Assembly: GCF_003073045.1 (NCBI RefSeq) | Contig: NC_037603.1 | Span: 13,522,192 to 13,586,191 of the forward strand | Source of the DNA: Pomacea canaliculata | Taxonomy: Eukaryota; Mollusca; Gastropoda; Architaenioglossa; Ampullariidae | Reading direction: 5' to 3' | DNA length: 64,000 bases | Part shown: piece after piece, positions 21,041 to 33,460 of the stretch | How positions within the stretch are numbered: position 1 is the first letter of the stretch | How the letters are laid out: each line of letters begins with the position of its first letter | Made by a program: the position numbers and the translations under genes | The notes under the pieces: generated by a model | Databases searched by the model: none | What the model saw: the letters and a program-made list of their open reading frames with translations, nothing else | What the model was told of the DNA's origin: nothing

Positions 21041-21484
21041 CAGTGATGCCCAAACTTTTTCGGCCTGTGGGCCATATCCATTTCAGACAGCCGTGTCGCG
21101 GGTCACTTCACCGCAAAAATACAAAAAGAAAAAAAAATAGAGCAGATACCATTTTTTATTAGAAACAAGTTGTACTTGCCATTAATTATGTAGTAATTAG
21201 TGGGATATTTGAAGTTGTTTTCCCGAAACCAACTTCTGAATGTCCGGCCTCATCGTAGAGACACCAAGTCGGAGCACTGAATCGAAATGTTCGTCCATCG
21301 AAAAAAAGATTGAGAGACGCCCCTATGTGGAGATAAATACTTCTTCCTTTTTTTTCGTTTCTTTAAAGTCTTCTTTTATTACTAACATGCCTATTTCCTG
21401 CACTGTGGGCAGAAGTTTCGCGGGCCGGATGGCACCGCGTCGTGGGCCGGATATGGCCCGCGGGCCGTAGGTTGTGCATCCCTG
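21041..21484. mobile_element. hAT-type MITE, 444 bp, with 8-bp target duplication
   Basis: The element begins CAGTGATGCCCAAACT, and its other end, read inward, is CAGGGATGCACAACCT. It is bounded by identical 8-mers ACTTACAC (21033-21040 and 21485-21492). GC-rich CGGCCCGCGGGCC blocks lie near both ends. The 8-bp duplication and CAG-type ends fit the hAT superfamily. No transposase is encoded, so it is a non-autonomous copy. It lies in the presumed first intron of FMO copy A. Confidence 0.9.
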
Positions 21485-21492
21485 ACTTACAC

Positions 21493-24120
21493 CACTATCA
21501 CCTCCCCTCAGACACAAAATAATGAAGGAGGTAATGTCACGTACACAGAACATAATACTAGTTCTTGTCTGGAGCTGTTGTTCGCACCTCAAGATAGGGC
21601 TTGTCCTATTTTCTGGTCCTTGGTCATTAACCCTAGTTCCTATCTACAAACGTTTTCTCACATTACTGTTTACACAGAAAGGAGAAGTACCTTTGTGAGT
21701 ACGTCTGTGTGTGGGGTGGGGTTGGTGGGTGTTTATCTCGGATGGATTTGCCTCAGTAGTAAATTACAGATTATAAAAAAAAATAAAAAAAATAAAAAAA
21801 ATTAAAAAATTACAGATTATAAACATGACAAGATACTCGTTTGTGCCCCGGATACCGTCCCAATCCAGCCGCGCTCTCAGCTTAGCCTCATTTACCTCTA
21901 TGAGTGTGAAGTCCAGTGAATGAGAAACAAAAATCTTTGCTAGTATTTTATCAAAAGAACAGAGTGAGTTTAAATAAATAAATAGGTTGAAAGCGGTTAC
22001 TGTCGCAGCTTGTCCCGAGAGGAGAGAATAGGGTGACAGCTATTAACAATTCTGTTCTCTCATACATTCATGTTCCAGTTTTTGGGATACGCACTCATGC
22101 ATTAATAAGCAAAGAGTGATGCTAAACTATCACCATGCACTGATGTCCAAAATGTCTCACACCTTTGTATATATACATATTATTAAAATGCATGCCACAC
22201 GTACATGCAAAGGTATTTACACTCTCACTGACACTAATGTCTACACTTGCATGCAGCTGCACTGCTGCACCACACGAAGACATGTTTGATAGAAATTTCA
22301 GTCGAGGTTTTGGGGGGCAGATGTGATGTCTGAATAATATTACAGAGTAAGCAGATAAGTGGAAGCTTGTTCACACAAACATAAAACACACACACACACT
22401 TTATTAGGTTTTTCAACATCATCAGGATAAAATGATGATGACACTAAGTAAACTTGGATATATTCATGGTTGTGTCGTCCTTACTTGTCTAAACTAATTA
22501 AAGACAGGTAATACTTGTACAATACGCTATACATAAAAACTAACAGAGATTATGGGGAGAAAGACAGAGAGAAACAAGCTAGGAAAGAAGTAGAGAACGA
22601 ATGAGAGCGGACCTATAGCACCGCAATTTATCTTCCCCTGTACAGGAACCAATCGAGGAATTCCTTTTCCCAGGTGCCCTTTGATCTGGTTTCGTAACCC
22701 TGACAACCTTTCAGACCACGAGACATCTAAATGCGATGCAAATGCAGTTTGTCTGACCAAATTTTGCAGGACTTCTCCTGCAATCACATTCTTGGAAGTT
22801 TGCAGACTATGGTTTCTATATTTCGCTCCAGAGACTTTTATAAAGGAGAGTTCGTCTCATAGGCGATGTCAGTAATGGCCCGAAATTTTTTAAAATATTT
22901 ACTTCGCTGACACAATTTCCAGATGCTGTATGTGGGTTGATGTGTAAATGAGAGAACAAGAAAGAGAAATGTACAATGGCCGACAGAACTGCAATTTCTG
23001 GTAGAAACAGTGTAGTGGTCCACAAATGGATTGAGAGCTAACAGATGTAGAAATTTTCAGCCTCTTGGTGTGAGCATGGGCGTTGGTGTCTGTGTGTGTG
23101 TGTGGAGGGGAAGGTGTGTGAGTGTGTTTGTGTGAAATTACCAGAGTATTCTCTGCGTTAGTGACCATAATAACTTCTAGAAGGCTCCACGAGAAGTGTA
23201 CATGCACTACGTGTGCTTGAAATGACAACTGAGACAACACCTGATGTGATACCGAAGATTCAGGGTTAGTTCTCCAGTACTCAAGGAGAGGAAACTTTTT
23301 AAATTTTGCATTTCTGACATCGATGTCGTTTTACATTACACTGTGTAAGAGTTTATGGCTCCGTGCGTGCACGTGTGTGAGTGAGAAGACAAAGAACCAA
23401 GAGGACAACACGATAACATAGCAAGGACACTGTTAACAAAATAATGACATCTGATTACAGCCAAGTCACAGTGACCTGCAGACAGTCAATTTTGTCTGAA
23501 CATGAGGTCATCCCCAGCAACCCAGACAGTTTCAATTACAATGATGGAAAAGTAGAATATTTAATATGTTTGTGTGGTCAAACACTCTCAGAACAATATT
23601 CAGATAACGCAGGTTACAGTCTAGTGGTCTCCTTAAAAAACTTCAACATAAAATTTAAGACAACGAGAAATATCTCGAGAATCTAGAACAATCAGCATCA
23701 GACTGTGGAGTAATTGTTTTAGTTCCATGTTCCTACTTGATTTAATAAATATTTGTTTACTAATGTATACTTTTGCGATCTTTTTTAGAACATGAATACT
23801 TGTACACACAGACGACACTAAACGTATTTCAGCTAGTGTCGGGTCACTTAGAATGGTTCGCTGTGATAATGTGATGATATGATGATGTGAGGATATGAGG
23901 ATGTGATGATGTGATGATGTGAATGAGAAGGATGCTTTGTTTGCTTTTGGGTTTATTTGGGATTTATTTTGTTTTGTTTTGTTGTTTGTTTTTTTTTTTT
24001 TGTTGTTTTTGTTTTTTGTTTTTTTTTTTTTTTTTTTTTTTTGACGATGCAGTCCTGTGTTTTGCGCACGGTGAGACTTTATTTGGACTGTAGGGCGTCT
24101 AGGCGATTGTGAAGACAATG
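21493..24120. other. Non-coding DNA upstream of FMO copy A
   Basis: AT-rich sequence with short TG/CA runs (22386-22400, 23085-23145), a loose GATGTGAT repeat (23870-23935) and poly-T (24015-24042). The Lys/Asn-rich open frame on the reverse strand near 24000 comes from the poly-T run. No gene was recognised. Confidence 0.55.
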
Positions 24121-24129
24121 AAGTTCATG

Positions 24130-25080
24130 ACTCGATGAAGTGGCCTGGGTTGTTCCCGGATCGAAAAGCATGCAGAAAGTTGCTCTGTTTACGTCAAAGA
24201 GAGACCACACGAACCAAACTTCCCGTTCCAACTTCTATACCTTGTAAATCGGACCCATGGCAGAAGGTTTGACTTCTACAAGAATCTACTGGTCGTAGAC
24301 TATCATTCTAATTGCACTGAGGAAGCCTTGCTGATCTCAACCACATCTCAGAAAGCCATTCACCATATCAAGAGCATCGTCTCTCGACACGGAATTTCTG
24401 AGATAGTGGTACCTGACGATGCCCCCAAACCAGTTTCAAAGTAAACATTGAATCAGTTTGCCAGAAGCTACAATTTACAGCATGTCTCCATGTGACCAGC
24501 AAGCTAGTGGGAAGCTGTACAAACCGGCAAGTATTTGCTCAAGAAAGCTGCCGACACCTTTATGGCCACGTTAAGTTTACCGGTTGACGCGGGGGAAAGT
24601 CCAGAAATTCTAAATGGGGAGAAGACTAAGGGGTCTCGTTTAGATCATAATACCAAAACTGGTCATGTCAAACCAAATCACGAGAAATTCAAAGAAAAGA
24701 AAAAAGAAGCTGAAAGTAAAACAAAAGAACTTTGACAGAGGTCACAGTACCAGAAAGTCCTCAAAATTCAAACCTACTTGGATGGTCTGGTTCAGGCCAC
24801 AACAAACACCTTGAGCCAGTACCAGACCACTCAGAGAAAGTACATAAATCCCAAGGAAAGCAAAGATGTAACAGTTAACCTCTGTTCCCAAGTGATCCAC
24901 ACTTTCGCACAACCAAAGTCCCAGCAACAGTTTTCCAGTTTGTTACCAGATGATCTCGGCAGATGACAGTCGGAAGCAGGGAAATATATTACAGTCCAGA
25001 CTGACAGTACACATCAACTCCCGCTCTTTTCCAGACCATATATTGCCGGATTTAGGACCCAGGCAGACTTGACACAATTA
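24130..25080 (+). mobile_element. Ty3/Gypsy-type LTR element fossil, integrase region
   Basis: A remnant of the 3' part of a pol gene, recognised from the integrase core region and the downstream segment typical of Ty3/Gypsy elements (for example LLVVDYHSN and SIVSRHGISEIVV). It is clearly broken in several places, lacks gag, protease, reverse transcriptase and both LTRs, and looks old. It lies in the presumed first intron of FMO copy A and has no bearing on that gene's coding sequence. Confidence 0.75.
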
Positions 25081-25099
25081 ACAATTTACCAGAATGGGG

Positions 25100-25904
25100 T
25101 CTTCTAAACATGTTCATTTAAAACGTAAACAGTTATACTCCTTTAATTGTAATTTATCCAATTAATTGCCCATTGCACTTTACAATAAGAGATGTGAAGT
25201 AACTGCTATAATTCCAGATCCCTATATGCTTTGATTCGCACTTGTTTGGTAGAACATGCTTGGGTTTCATAGCTGAAAGAAGTCAACTTGAAAGATTTTG
25301 AGTGATGGTATGTTTGTACACACGGATAAGCACGCCATACGTATTTCACAAAGCCAACGAGAGTAAAAGTCATGCATGTCACATAATATACCAGTCTATA
25401 AACTTTATGCAATATTCAAGTTGTGAAATATGCAATCTAGAATAATTTTAAGGCGTTGTTTATTGGACAATCTATATATCTTATGGTCTCAGGACGAAAC
25501 TCGCATATAATTTTGTAAAAGATTTTAGTGACTATGTGCGCTAGAACAAAGTAATGTCTGACAATGATACTTTTCTTAAAAGGAAATACTAAAATCAAAT
25601 GTACCTACACGATAATCAAGTTTTGGTATAAAAAATGTTCCAATCTGAGGGCGATTCTGCGTTTTATAAATAAATCATTTTTATTATTATTTTTGTCTTT
25701 TCAAAAATCCAATTCAGAAGAATATGAAAATGATTAAAACTGCCCTATACGGAAGACAAACATGTCTTGTACGGAATAACAGACCTAGAGATTATGTCAG
25801 TATTTCTCTCCAACACAGGCTGTTGGTGAAAGAAGATAACAACACGAAAAATAATAACGATAAAGATAATAATAATAATAAAGCCCGTATTTGTCTCGAA
25901 GAGA
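25100..25904. other. FMO upstream module, A-side, diverged part
   Basis: This sequence weakly but repeatedly resembles those preceding the leader exons of B, C and D: an AATATGAAAA block and a GTATTTGTCT...CAGGCTGTT block occur in the same order. It is read as the start of intron 1 of copy A. No gene was recognised. Confidence 0.45.
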
Positions 25905-25982
25905 AGCTAATAATAAACGAAAAGAAAGAATTAAATACTAACATTTTCAGCATTCTCCGTTGTAGAAAAGATAATAACCTAC

Positions 25983-26056
25983 CTTAACGAGTCTTGTACG
26001 TGGTTAGGGAACTTGGCTGCAATATGAGGAGCATATTATCTAGTCTGACTTTTATA
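25983..26056 (-). promoter_or_regulatory. TATA promoter and leader exon module 1 (candidate for FMO A)
   Basis: On the reverse strand TATAAAAG (26056-26049) is followed by a conserved stretch (GACTAGATAATATGC, then CATATTGCAGCC) and a splice donor TTAAG|GTAGGTT with exon end at 25983. Transcription would begin about 30 nt past the TATA box, giving a leader of about 40 nt. The nearest downstream FMO start is copy A, 6 kb away. The same arrangement occurs at four other places in the array. Confidence 0.65.
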
Positions 26057-27172
26057 CAGAAAGGGGAAGTAACTCAAATTATCTTTCGTGGCTTGAAAGC
26101 ATGATCAGGACAAAATCATGTGTCTGCCAAAGGAAAATTTAAAAAAAAAATTAAATGACAGTTTTATCAGATGACTTCGCTTTATGTAAATTTTCTTACT
26201 TTCATCCAGGCTTGACAACACAACAGACATTCGACGAACCTGAATGGAACGGGCAGTTCTGCATTCAAACGAAAACAGTTAAAGCTCAGTAATGCTGGGT
26301 GCAATGTTTTGTAAGTAAAACCTGCCCAATGACTGACTGACTGTATCCGAGTGTTGTCACAGGCAGGGTAACACCTGCCAGGGCCCAGGCTTGGCTTCAT
26401 GACCACAGCACGTGCTGAACGTGACATGTGATCTACACGTGACTGACAGAGTGGCTGGTGTGATTGTGGTAATTAACTTCACCTTTTGAAAGTATCCTAC
26501 ATCGAGACTTCCGCTGTGAAGTTTCTAGATTATATAATCCAAGCGAAGAATCGGAGAAAACGCCGACACTCTTGAAGAAGGGAGGTAATCGTTGAATGAA
26601 TCAAGCGTGATGAAGTAGGAGTGATCTCCCTTGTGCTGATCTGATCTGTCCGTCGATGCCTGCATTTCAGCATTATTATGTTAAATGTAGTATTTCGATC
26701 ACAGAAAATTGTGGTTACCTCCACACTCTGCTAGTATTATTGTTGTTGTTAAATAGTATCCCTATATAAAAACACCAATTCCTATTCATTGTGTGACTAA
26801 ATTATCTCACATTAGCTTGTACACGTAAAAAAATATGCAATAAAAAGATGTATCGTTCTTTATTTATGAAATAATAATTCATAATATTCATTCATCAGCA
26901 ATAATTGATGTGATGTAAAAAAAATCAATCTCTCTAAAGTTTGTGTGTGTTAGAGAGAGACCTTAAATTGTAATAAATAATTTGTTATGGAAGCCAGATA
27001 AATGAAAAGACTGCTTGTTACAAGGACTATACAGTCATCAACAATAAATTGAAATTATAAGAAAACCAAATTTCCTGGTTATGGATCAAGCAATACTTTT
27101 GGATATAAACAAATCGCAAGAAAATGAATGTCTGTCTGTCAACTTCCAGTCTGTCATATTATGAAGTGAGTC
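26057..27172. other. 3' flank of FMO copy B
   Basis: Non-coding DNA downstream of the copy B stop, collinear with 35840-37017 downstream of copy C. It holds the copy B 3' UTR. TTTATT near 26859 reads AATAAA on the reverse strand, about 300 nt past the stop, and could be its polyadenylation signal. Nothing else was recognised. Confidence 0.5.
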
Positions 27173-30100
27173 TTACACTACAAAAACTAACACAAGAAGC
27201 ATCAGGATGAAAAGGTACATAGCCAGGATCTGTAATGTCGATGGGTACAACAAACGACGCAAAAGTTCGATGCTTTGGGGCAGTCCCGACGGCACTTTCC
27301 GGGTGTTAAACGGGTAGTACACTCTGTCCATGACGGTTAGAATAGAATGGCGGGCTCCTGACCACTGTCCAGGTCCGTGCAGGCGATAATGGGCGCCGAC
27401 GACTGGTCCAAAAAGGACTTTGAGTCCCAGTTTGGGGTCGGTCAGCAGAAGTCGCCCTGAAACAGACCATAGAATACTTTCCAAAAAAATAAAAACAAAA
27501 AAAAATTAAAAAAATAAATAAATAAATAATATGAGTGCTTCTCTGTGTTACCAGGATTTTCAAAACTCTATACCTATTGCTTTTAATTCTTTTAATCACA
27601 ACATATTTTAGCTCCGAATTTATTTATTGACAAATATTAGTGTAAAAATACTTACAAACATTTGGCTTGCAGCCAATCACCTCAGCAAGTTCCTCCATGA
27701 AAGGAAACCAAGCCACTGCCACCGAATGTCTCAGAGAGTCTGGACAAATCTGGGTTCGTTTTTTCTCCATTTCTCGGATATCTTCTTTCATCTTTCTCCG
27801 ACTTGGTAATTTAATTGCACCCTGCACCGTTTATAAAAGTAGGCTCAAAGTATTGCAATCTCAAAAATTGGGGAATATGTGGAGGAAGAAACATATGAAT
27901 TGTTCTATTCCACACTCCGAGCTCTCAAAATATTGTTGGTGAAATAAAATTCTTACAGTCAGCGTGTAGACAGCCATCCTGCTCTGCAGCTCAAAGATTT
28001 GCCAAAGTGATCCACTGACATTGAAAAACCCGATGAAGGATAGAGTTTGGTGTTCCAGGTCCGGAAGAAAAACTCTTTTGTAGAGAGGCATAAGGTTGTC
28101 CTTGATGTCCACCCCCTTGACCAGACAAACGAAATTTCGCCGGTTAGACTGCTCTATCTTTAACAACACCAATCTGGTTTAAAATATTACTCCATGGCTT
28201 CTGTGTGAGGCTAACCGGATGGTAAGTGTCTGTGAAATGTCTATATTGGCATAACTGTTTTGACAATGCAAAGAGAGAGGTGAACAACACAAACATCAGG
28301 ATTGTACATAAATATGTTTACTAAGTCACCCAGTTGGTGAGCTTCGACCACCTGTTCGAGGGTGGATCAGTGGACTCACGAGACGTCTCACCTCTTTCTC
28401 GTGATATTTTTTGCTGCGTGTTTCTCAAAAAAATTAATGAGGCTATTCACCTAGATTTTTAGATATTGGTGTCTTTCACTGGGAAACAAGGTGCATTTTA
28501 CTAGACCTGTATGCAGTGGCGTAGGAAGATGTTCGGCGTTGGGGGGGGGGGGGGGCAAACTCCCTGCTGACAGTGAACGGCGTTCGCGCTCGCACATTAC
28601 GTAAAAAAGGATGGGGGGTGGGGTACTGCACGCACGCACGTACACAGTGGTAGCATCACAACACGCTGCTTTATTGTTAAAAGGCAAAGCAGCATTAAAT
28701 AAGAAAAAACAAATTAAAGAAGGACTCCCCGGCTAAAGCATTCACAAGAAATGTGATAAACGTTATAATCATATAAATCATATTAATCAAGGTTGGCAAG
28801 TCAGTGTTCCAAAAAAACTGCGTCTTCGGTGATTTCTATTAATGAACTCCATTGCAGATCAACCCTCTCTTTAAATACATGCATAATGAGACAGTTATTC
28901 AAGCGCGTTTGTGTCATGGAGCTTCTCAGGTATGTTTTTGTTCGTTTTAAGGCAGAAAAAACTGCGTTCTGCATACTGGCCAGGGTAGCCATCGGGTGGA
29001 AAAACAAAGGTAAAGATTAATTAAGCCTACTCACCCAACGGCTCGTGACACGCTTTGTTCTATCTCACAACAAACGCGGGGAAAATACGCTGGTTGCTGG
29101 AATCCCTCTTCTAGACACCACGCCAGTTCCAGCGACAGTACACACAGCACGTGGCAAACCCCCGACTACTCCCAGAGACGGGCACAGGTCTCTCCACCAC
29201 CGCAAAAACTCTTCTATAGGCTCTTTCCCTACCCACAGGGCCCAGCGTCCGCGAGATAATCCACGTTACAAAGAGACACAGCCCCATACCTGAACTCGGT
29301 GTCCGCACACCGTGGGAAAATAGCCCCATCCACCCCAAAGAGAACCAAAGAGACCAGAGAGGAAGGGACGCAAGGCTACCGTATAATTAAGGGCCATAAA
29401 CTGGCCAGACCACCGTGGCCAGGGGACGAAACTAGGGTGGAATGGCCGCAGGGCCATCCCCTTCCTCGCTCCGCTACCCGACGGTGCTGAGCAGCGATGC
29501 GACACGTTCTATGGCCATCTACCAAAACACGGACACATATATACAAACCAAACAGTATAACACAGATAACTTATGTTGAGTACCAGCCACAGTCGTTGAT
29601 GATAAAAGAGTGCCCTTGTGTAGTTTTAGAAATGTTACTTATGCACTTCCCCCTGAGTCGTAGATAGCAATAATACCAGTCTCTCTGTCTCTAAAGAAAA
29701 CTACCAATATAGGGACTCAGAGTCTTTGCCTTACTTAGGTGAAGTCAAAGCCGTCAATTCGCACTAAACCGTTGGTGTGTAGTAAGATGGAAGTCCTTGT
29801 GTTTCGCTAGCTTTTCACAAAGTGTAAGGGTTCCTGTCTGATTGGCAAGACTGCGGTATTGGTATGCAACTAATTCGTTACTGGCTTTCTGTGTTCCCGA
29901 TGGCCAGTGCGGCCCCTTTGGTTGTAAGCGATAGCAGATAATTTTAGGGTGACAGCGAATGGGTGGGGATGTTTTATGTTGGTCAAACGAAAACCGCCAA
30001 AGAAAAGGCGTCGCATTATGGGGAGGGGGAGGGAGACACACTCGATGTACCGATGTACTGTCCGGCTGCTTTCTTCGCTCAGGCTTCAACACAGCCTGCA

Positions 30101-33100
30101 ATTAGCATGGCAAACAAGACCAACGGACTGTCCCGATCTGATCGTCAGAGGTGTTAGAGCCTCCACTTGCCTCAGGGCCCGCTTTTGTGACGGTGATGAC
30201 CGTCTCCTCTCTACGTTCCCCTACCTTTCTTCAGTTCTTTGCTCTTTGTGAGGAATTACGACTCAAATATTGGGGGGGCAAAAGGATATTCCTGCCCCCC
30301 CCTGTATTTTCCTTGGGGGGGCGGCTGCCCCCGCTGCCCCCCTGGTTCCTACGCCACTGGTATGTCGATTCTTGCATATTCTGGAGATGTTCATCGGGCA
30401 ACTGTTTGACTGAGGGGACCAGTGTTTGTCAGTTTAATACGTTTCAAATATTGACATTCACTTTTAACTCAGATATAAAGGATCTAATATAAACCGTGAA
30501 TAAAATTGTTGAACAAAAATGATGAACATCTATTGGGTTAGAATGCAAGGTAACTTAACTGTCGCTATTCATCAAATAATTTTCTGGGATTTTTTAAAAT
30601 TTTCTGGGATTTTTCCTTAGCGCTAAAGTCGTTTGAAAATTTTATAGCAAATATAGTTTAATTTTATCTGATTATATTATTTACAGGAAAGCTACAATTC
30701 TGGACTAGACATGATTCAATCTGTGTTATTTTTTACGTCTGTTAGCAAAATGAAGGAACAAAAACTGAAGATGATGAAGTGTTTTTAAAAGGAAAATGAA
30801 TGTGTAGCTTGCCTCTTTCTCTATGAAGGGGAAGCGGATGTGGTAGCCAGTCGCCAGGATGACAACGTCAACATCCTCTACAGTCCCGTCAACGAACTCC
30901 ACGCTGGACTCCGCGAAGCGCTTGATGTCATCTCTGATGTGTACTCTTCCACACAGGATACGGTTGGCCAGGTCATCACTGAGGAAGCCAGATACTCTGA
31001 AAGCAAACACGAAAACTAAACAGTGCCCCTTCTCACCAAATAAAATAATTGTGTATTCGGTTATTAAAATCGAGTTCGCAATTTTTTTAGTTTTTTTTTT
31101 TTTTTTTTTTTTTGTTTGTCTTCATAGTATTAACGACTGCAATCACATGAGCCGTTTAAATCGTTTTCTGTGATCTATGTTCCTTTTAAATAATCATGAG
31201 ACGTTTTTAATTCCTTTCTTTTTGTATGTATCTGTCATCTACGGAACTTAATAGCTAACAATCCGTTATTAAACTACTTAATTAAAAAGAACCGGGCTCT
31301 TATTTTTCAGAGTAATATCACTCAGCGCCGCTAACCCTTTTGGCATTGATGTAGTTGTGAGACTATACAGGTCGTGGTCAAGTTTGGCCATAAAACTGGC
31401 GGCTAAAAGCTTCTGAGATAAGGACAAGGGAAGAAGCTTGTCCACAAGACTACCAAAGCGAGTCAGCATCTCAATGTCCCAAGGCAGACCGCGGCTTCCT
31501 CTCCGCTCCATGACCCAGGCACCGCGGCGCGTGCTCAGCATCACCTGCAAAACAAAACAAAAATATCTTTACAAAAATATCTTTACAAAAATATCTTTAC
31601 AGAAATATCTTTACAAAAATATCTTTACAAAAATATCTTTACAAAAATATCTTTACAAAAATATCTTTACAAAAATATCTTTACAAAAATATCTTTACAA
31701 AAATATCTTTACAAAAATATCTTTACAAAAATATCTTTACAAAAATATCTTTACAAAAATATCTTTACAAAAATATCTTTACAAAAATATCCTCCTGGTT
31801 TCATAAAATGTGATGTAAGTTTTAAAAATAGCCAGCCAGACTTTGAGAGACCGTTCCTTAAAAATTGTGATTTATTTAGTCGTAATTAGTCTAACATCTT
31901 TGAAAAAAATGAACATAGAACATTTTTTTTAAGAAACTTATTACATATTTGTTATTGTATGATTGCAGTCGTCATAATGGCAACAGCTGTATTTTTAGGG
32001 GAGAAACAGAAAGATATGGAATTATCACAAAATATGTGTCACATGGATTGGGGACAGCAGACGAGCAAATGATTCATTTGAGAGAAAAGGTATTCCGCAA
32101 TGCCTGAGTTTTTTTCTAACATTAAAAGTGGCGAGTAGACAGAAATCTAATGGACTAGCATACAAGTGATATTTAGTAATACCTCCGTTGAAAGTCCAAC
32201 TTCTGAAGCGATATCACCTCCGGAATTGCCGAGGCCCACGACGAGCACCCGTTTACCTGTTAAAGTCAGCGGCTTGCGATAGTCGTGGGAGTGCATAATC
32301 TGACCTTTGAACTCATCGAGTCCTGGTAGTTTCGGGATGTGCTTTTCAAGATGATGGCCGGAGCACACCATCACACCGTCAAACACCTCGGTCATTGTTT
32401 CTCCGTTTTTCAAATTCTTACCTGAGAAAACGGAAATTTCAGGAATTTCTTAAAAACGTTTTTCGTTTACAATATCTCATCTATAGCTTTTTATAACAGT
32501 TTTAAGGTAGGAGTCAGGAAATTTCCTTTTATTTGGAGGGAGTGAAAGGAAAAAGTAAATGTGTATATGTGTGAAGAAGGACAAGTGAAAGAGGTGAGAG
32601 AAGAATAAAAAAAGGACGATTATAGGACAGATGGAAGAAATCAAGAAATAGCATCAACATCAAACGAACACAAAAATAAATGGCAAAGAGCAGGTAATTA
32701 AAAGACTATTTCTGGTAGCACCAAAACTCTCAGTACTTGTCACTGTCCACCTTCCGGAGGTAAAAAAATCCTCCGCTCTCTTGATCATCACGACCTCTGT
32801 ACTCAAGCGTGTGAACTTGTCGAGGTTAAAGTTCAGCGCGTAGCTCTGGAGGTATTCCTCGGCATGGCTGCTGCGAATGAAATTGGGAAATTTCTGCAGC
32901 AAAGAAGAAAAAAAAAGTAAAATAAAATAACTAAACAGCTGTGCTAATTTATTTCCAGAGTCATAAACTTTTATTAAATGAACAACACCGTTGTTTTTCT
33001 GTGCAGACGATAATCAGTAAACATGGGTCACCAATGCACCGTTCCCATGCTAAATTATTTGCACGATCAAAGCGTCAATTACTTATTTAAAATTTAAACT

Positions 33101-33460
33101 TATTGTAAGTTTTGTCTTTTCAGTATTGTCATGCCAAATGTAACATTTGTCTGATCTAGTGGTAGACTTCCAAAGTTATAAAGTTGTAACAGTGAAAGTA
33201 CGGCTATCAAAAACAGAATAGAACTTGGCTACCTTAGGCATTGGGAAATCGCTGAAAGCTATAATCTCCTTGCTGGTGTTCATCGTGGTCGTCCACATAC
33301 AGTTGGACAGGTTGTCCTGCACCTTCTCGTCAAACACCCACAGTCCACCCAGCGAGTCCCGCCGATCAAAGCACGTGGGTTCCAGACCCTCCTCCAGACA
33401 CGTCTTCGTGGCCACCAGGCCCGCCGCACCTCCCCCGATGACAGCCACCCGCTTGACCAT
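27173..33460 (-). CDS. Flavin-containing monooxygenase, array copy B
   Basis: Same eight-exon plan as copy A with identical exon lengths: 33233-33460, 32737-32893, 32183-32421, 31336-31544, 30813-30996, 27957-28115, 27656-27821, 27173-27456 (1626 nt, 541 residues, no internal stop). Motifs: [13 protein letters not shown] (FAD), FKGQIMHSHDYR (FMO signature), [12 protein letters not shown] (NADPH), [11 protein letters not shown] and a hydrophobic C-terminal anchor. It is closest to copy C; exon 3 is identical in protein sequence. Intron 5 uses a GC donor and is 2.7 kb because it carries a TIR element; intron 3 carries a 14-bp minisatellite. The TATA/leader module at 35399-35464 is the likely start, giving a first intron of about 1.9 kb. 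A microsomal monooxygenase is certain; the substrate is unknown. Confidence 0.93.
28167..28513. other. Left part of the intron 5 insertion in FMO B
   Basis: Copy C has nothing equivalent. A tRNA-like fragment is hinted at by CACCTGTTCGAGGGTGG near 28352 but cannot be supported as a gene. Together with 30360-30685 it brings the extra DNA to about 2.5 kb, more than the TIR element alone. Confidence 0.5.
28514..30359. mobile_element. Non-autonomous TIR DNA transposon, 1.85 kb
   Basis: The ends are perfect inverted 14-mers CAGTGGCGTAGGAA, followed inward by G-rich and C-rich runs. GTATG occurs immediately outside each end (28509-28513 and 30360-30364) and looks like a 5-bp target duplication. 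No transposase-like reading frame is visible inside. The ends resemble hAT-type termini, but a 5-bp duplication is not usual for them, so the superfamily is open. It is absent from the matching intron of copy C, so it inserted after that duplication or was lost from C. Confidence 0.82.
31084..31112. repeat. Poly-T tract in an FMO B intron
   Basis: A long T run in intron 4; the equivalent T run in copy C lies near 38418-38440. On the transcribed strand this is poly-A. Confidence 0.8.
31553..31790. repeat. 14-bp minisatellite, 16 units, in FMO B intron 3
   Basis: About sixteen near-perfect copies of ATCTTTACAAAAAT lie just outside exon 4 of copy B. Copy C has a single unit at the same place (near 38782). 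The YLYKNIFTKIS-type repeat translation is an artefact. Confidence 0.96.

Noticed and set aside
23633-24118. 161-residue Lys/Asn-rich reverse frame
   Set aside because: Its core is the reverse of poly-T and TTTGT runs; no domain is visible.
31438-31806. Repetitive YLYKNIFTKIS-type frame
   Set aside because: It is the 14-bp minisatellite read through three frames; 14 is not a multiple of 3, so the peptide period is 14 residues by arithmetic and not by selection.
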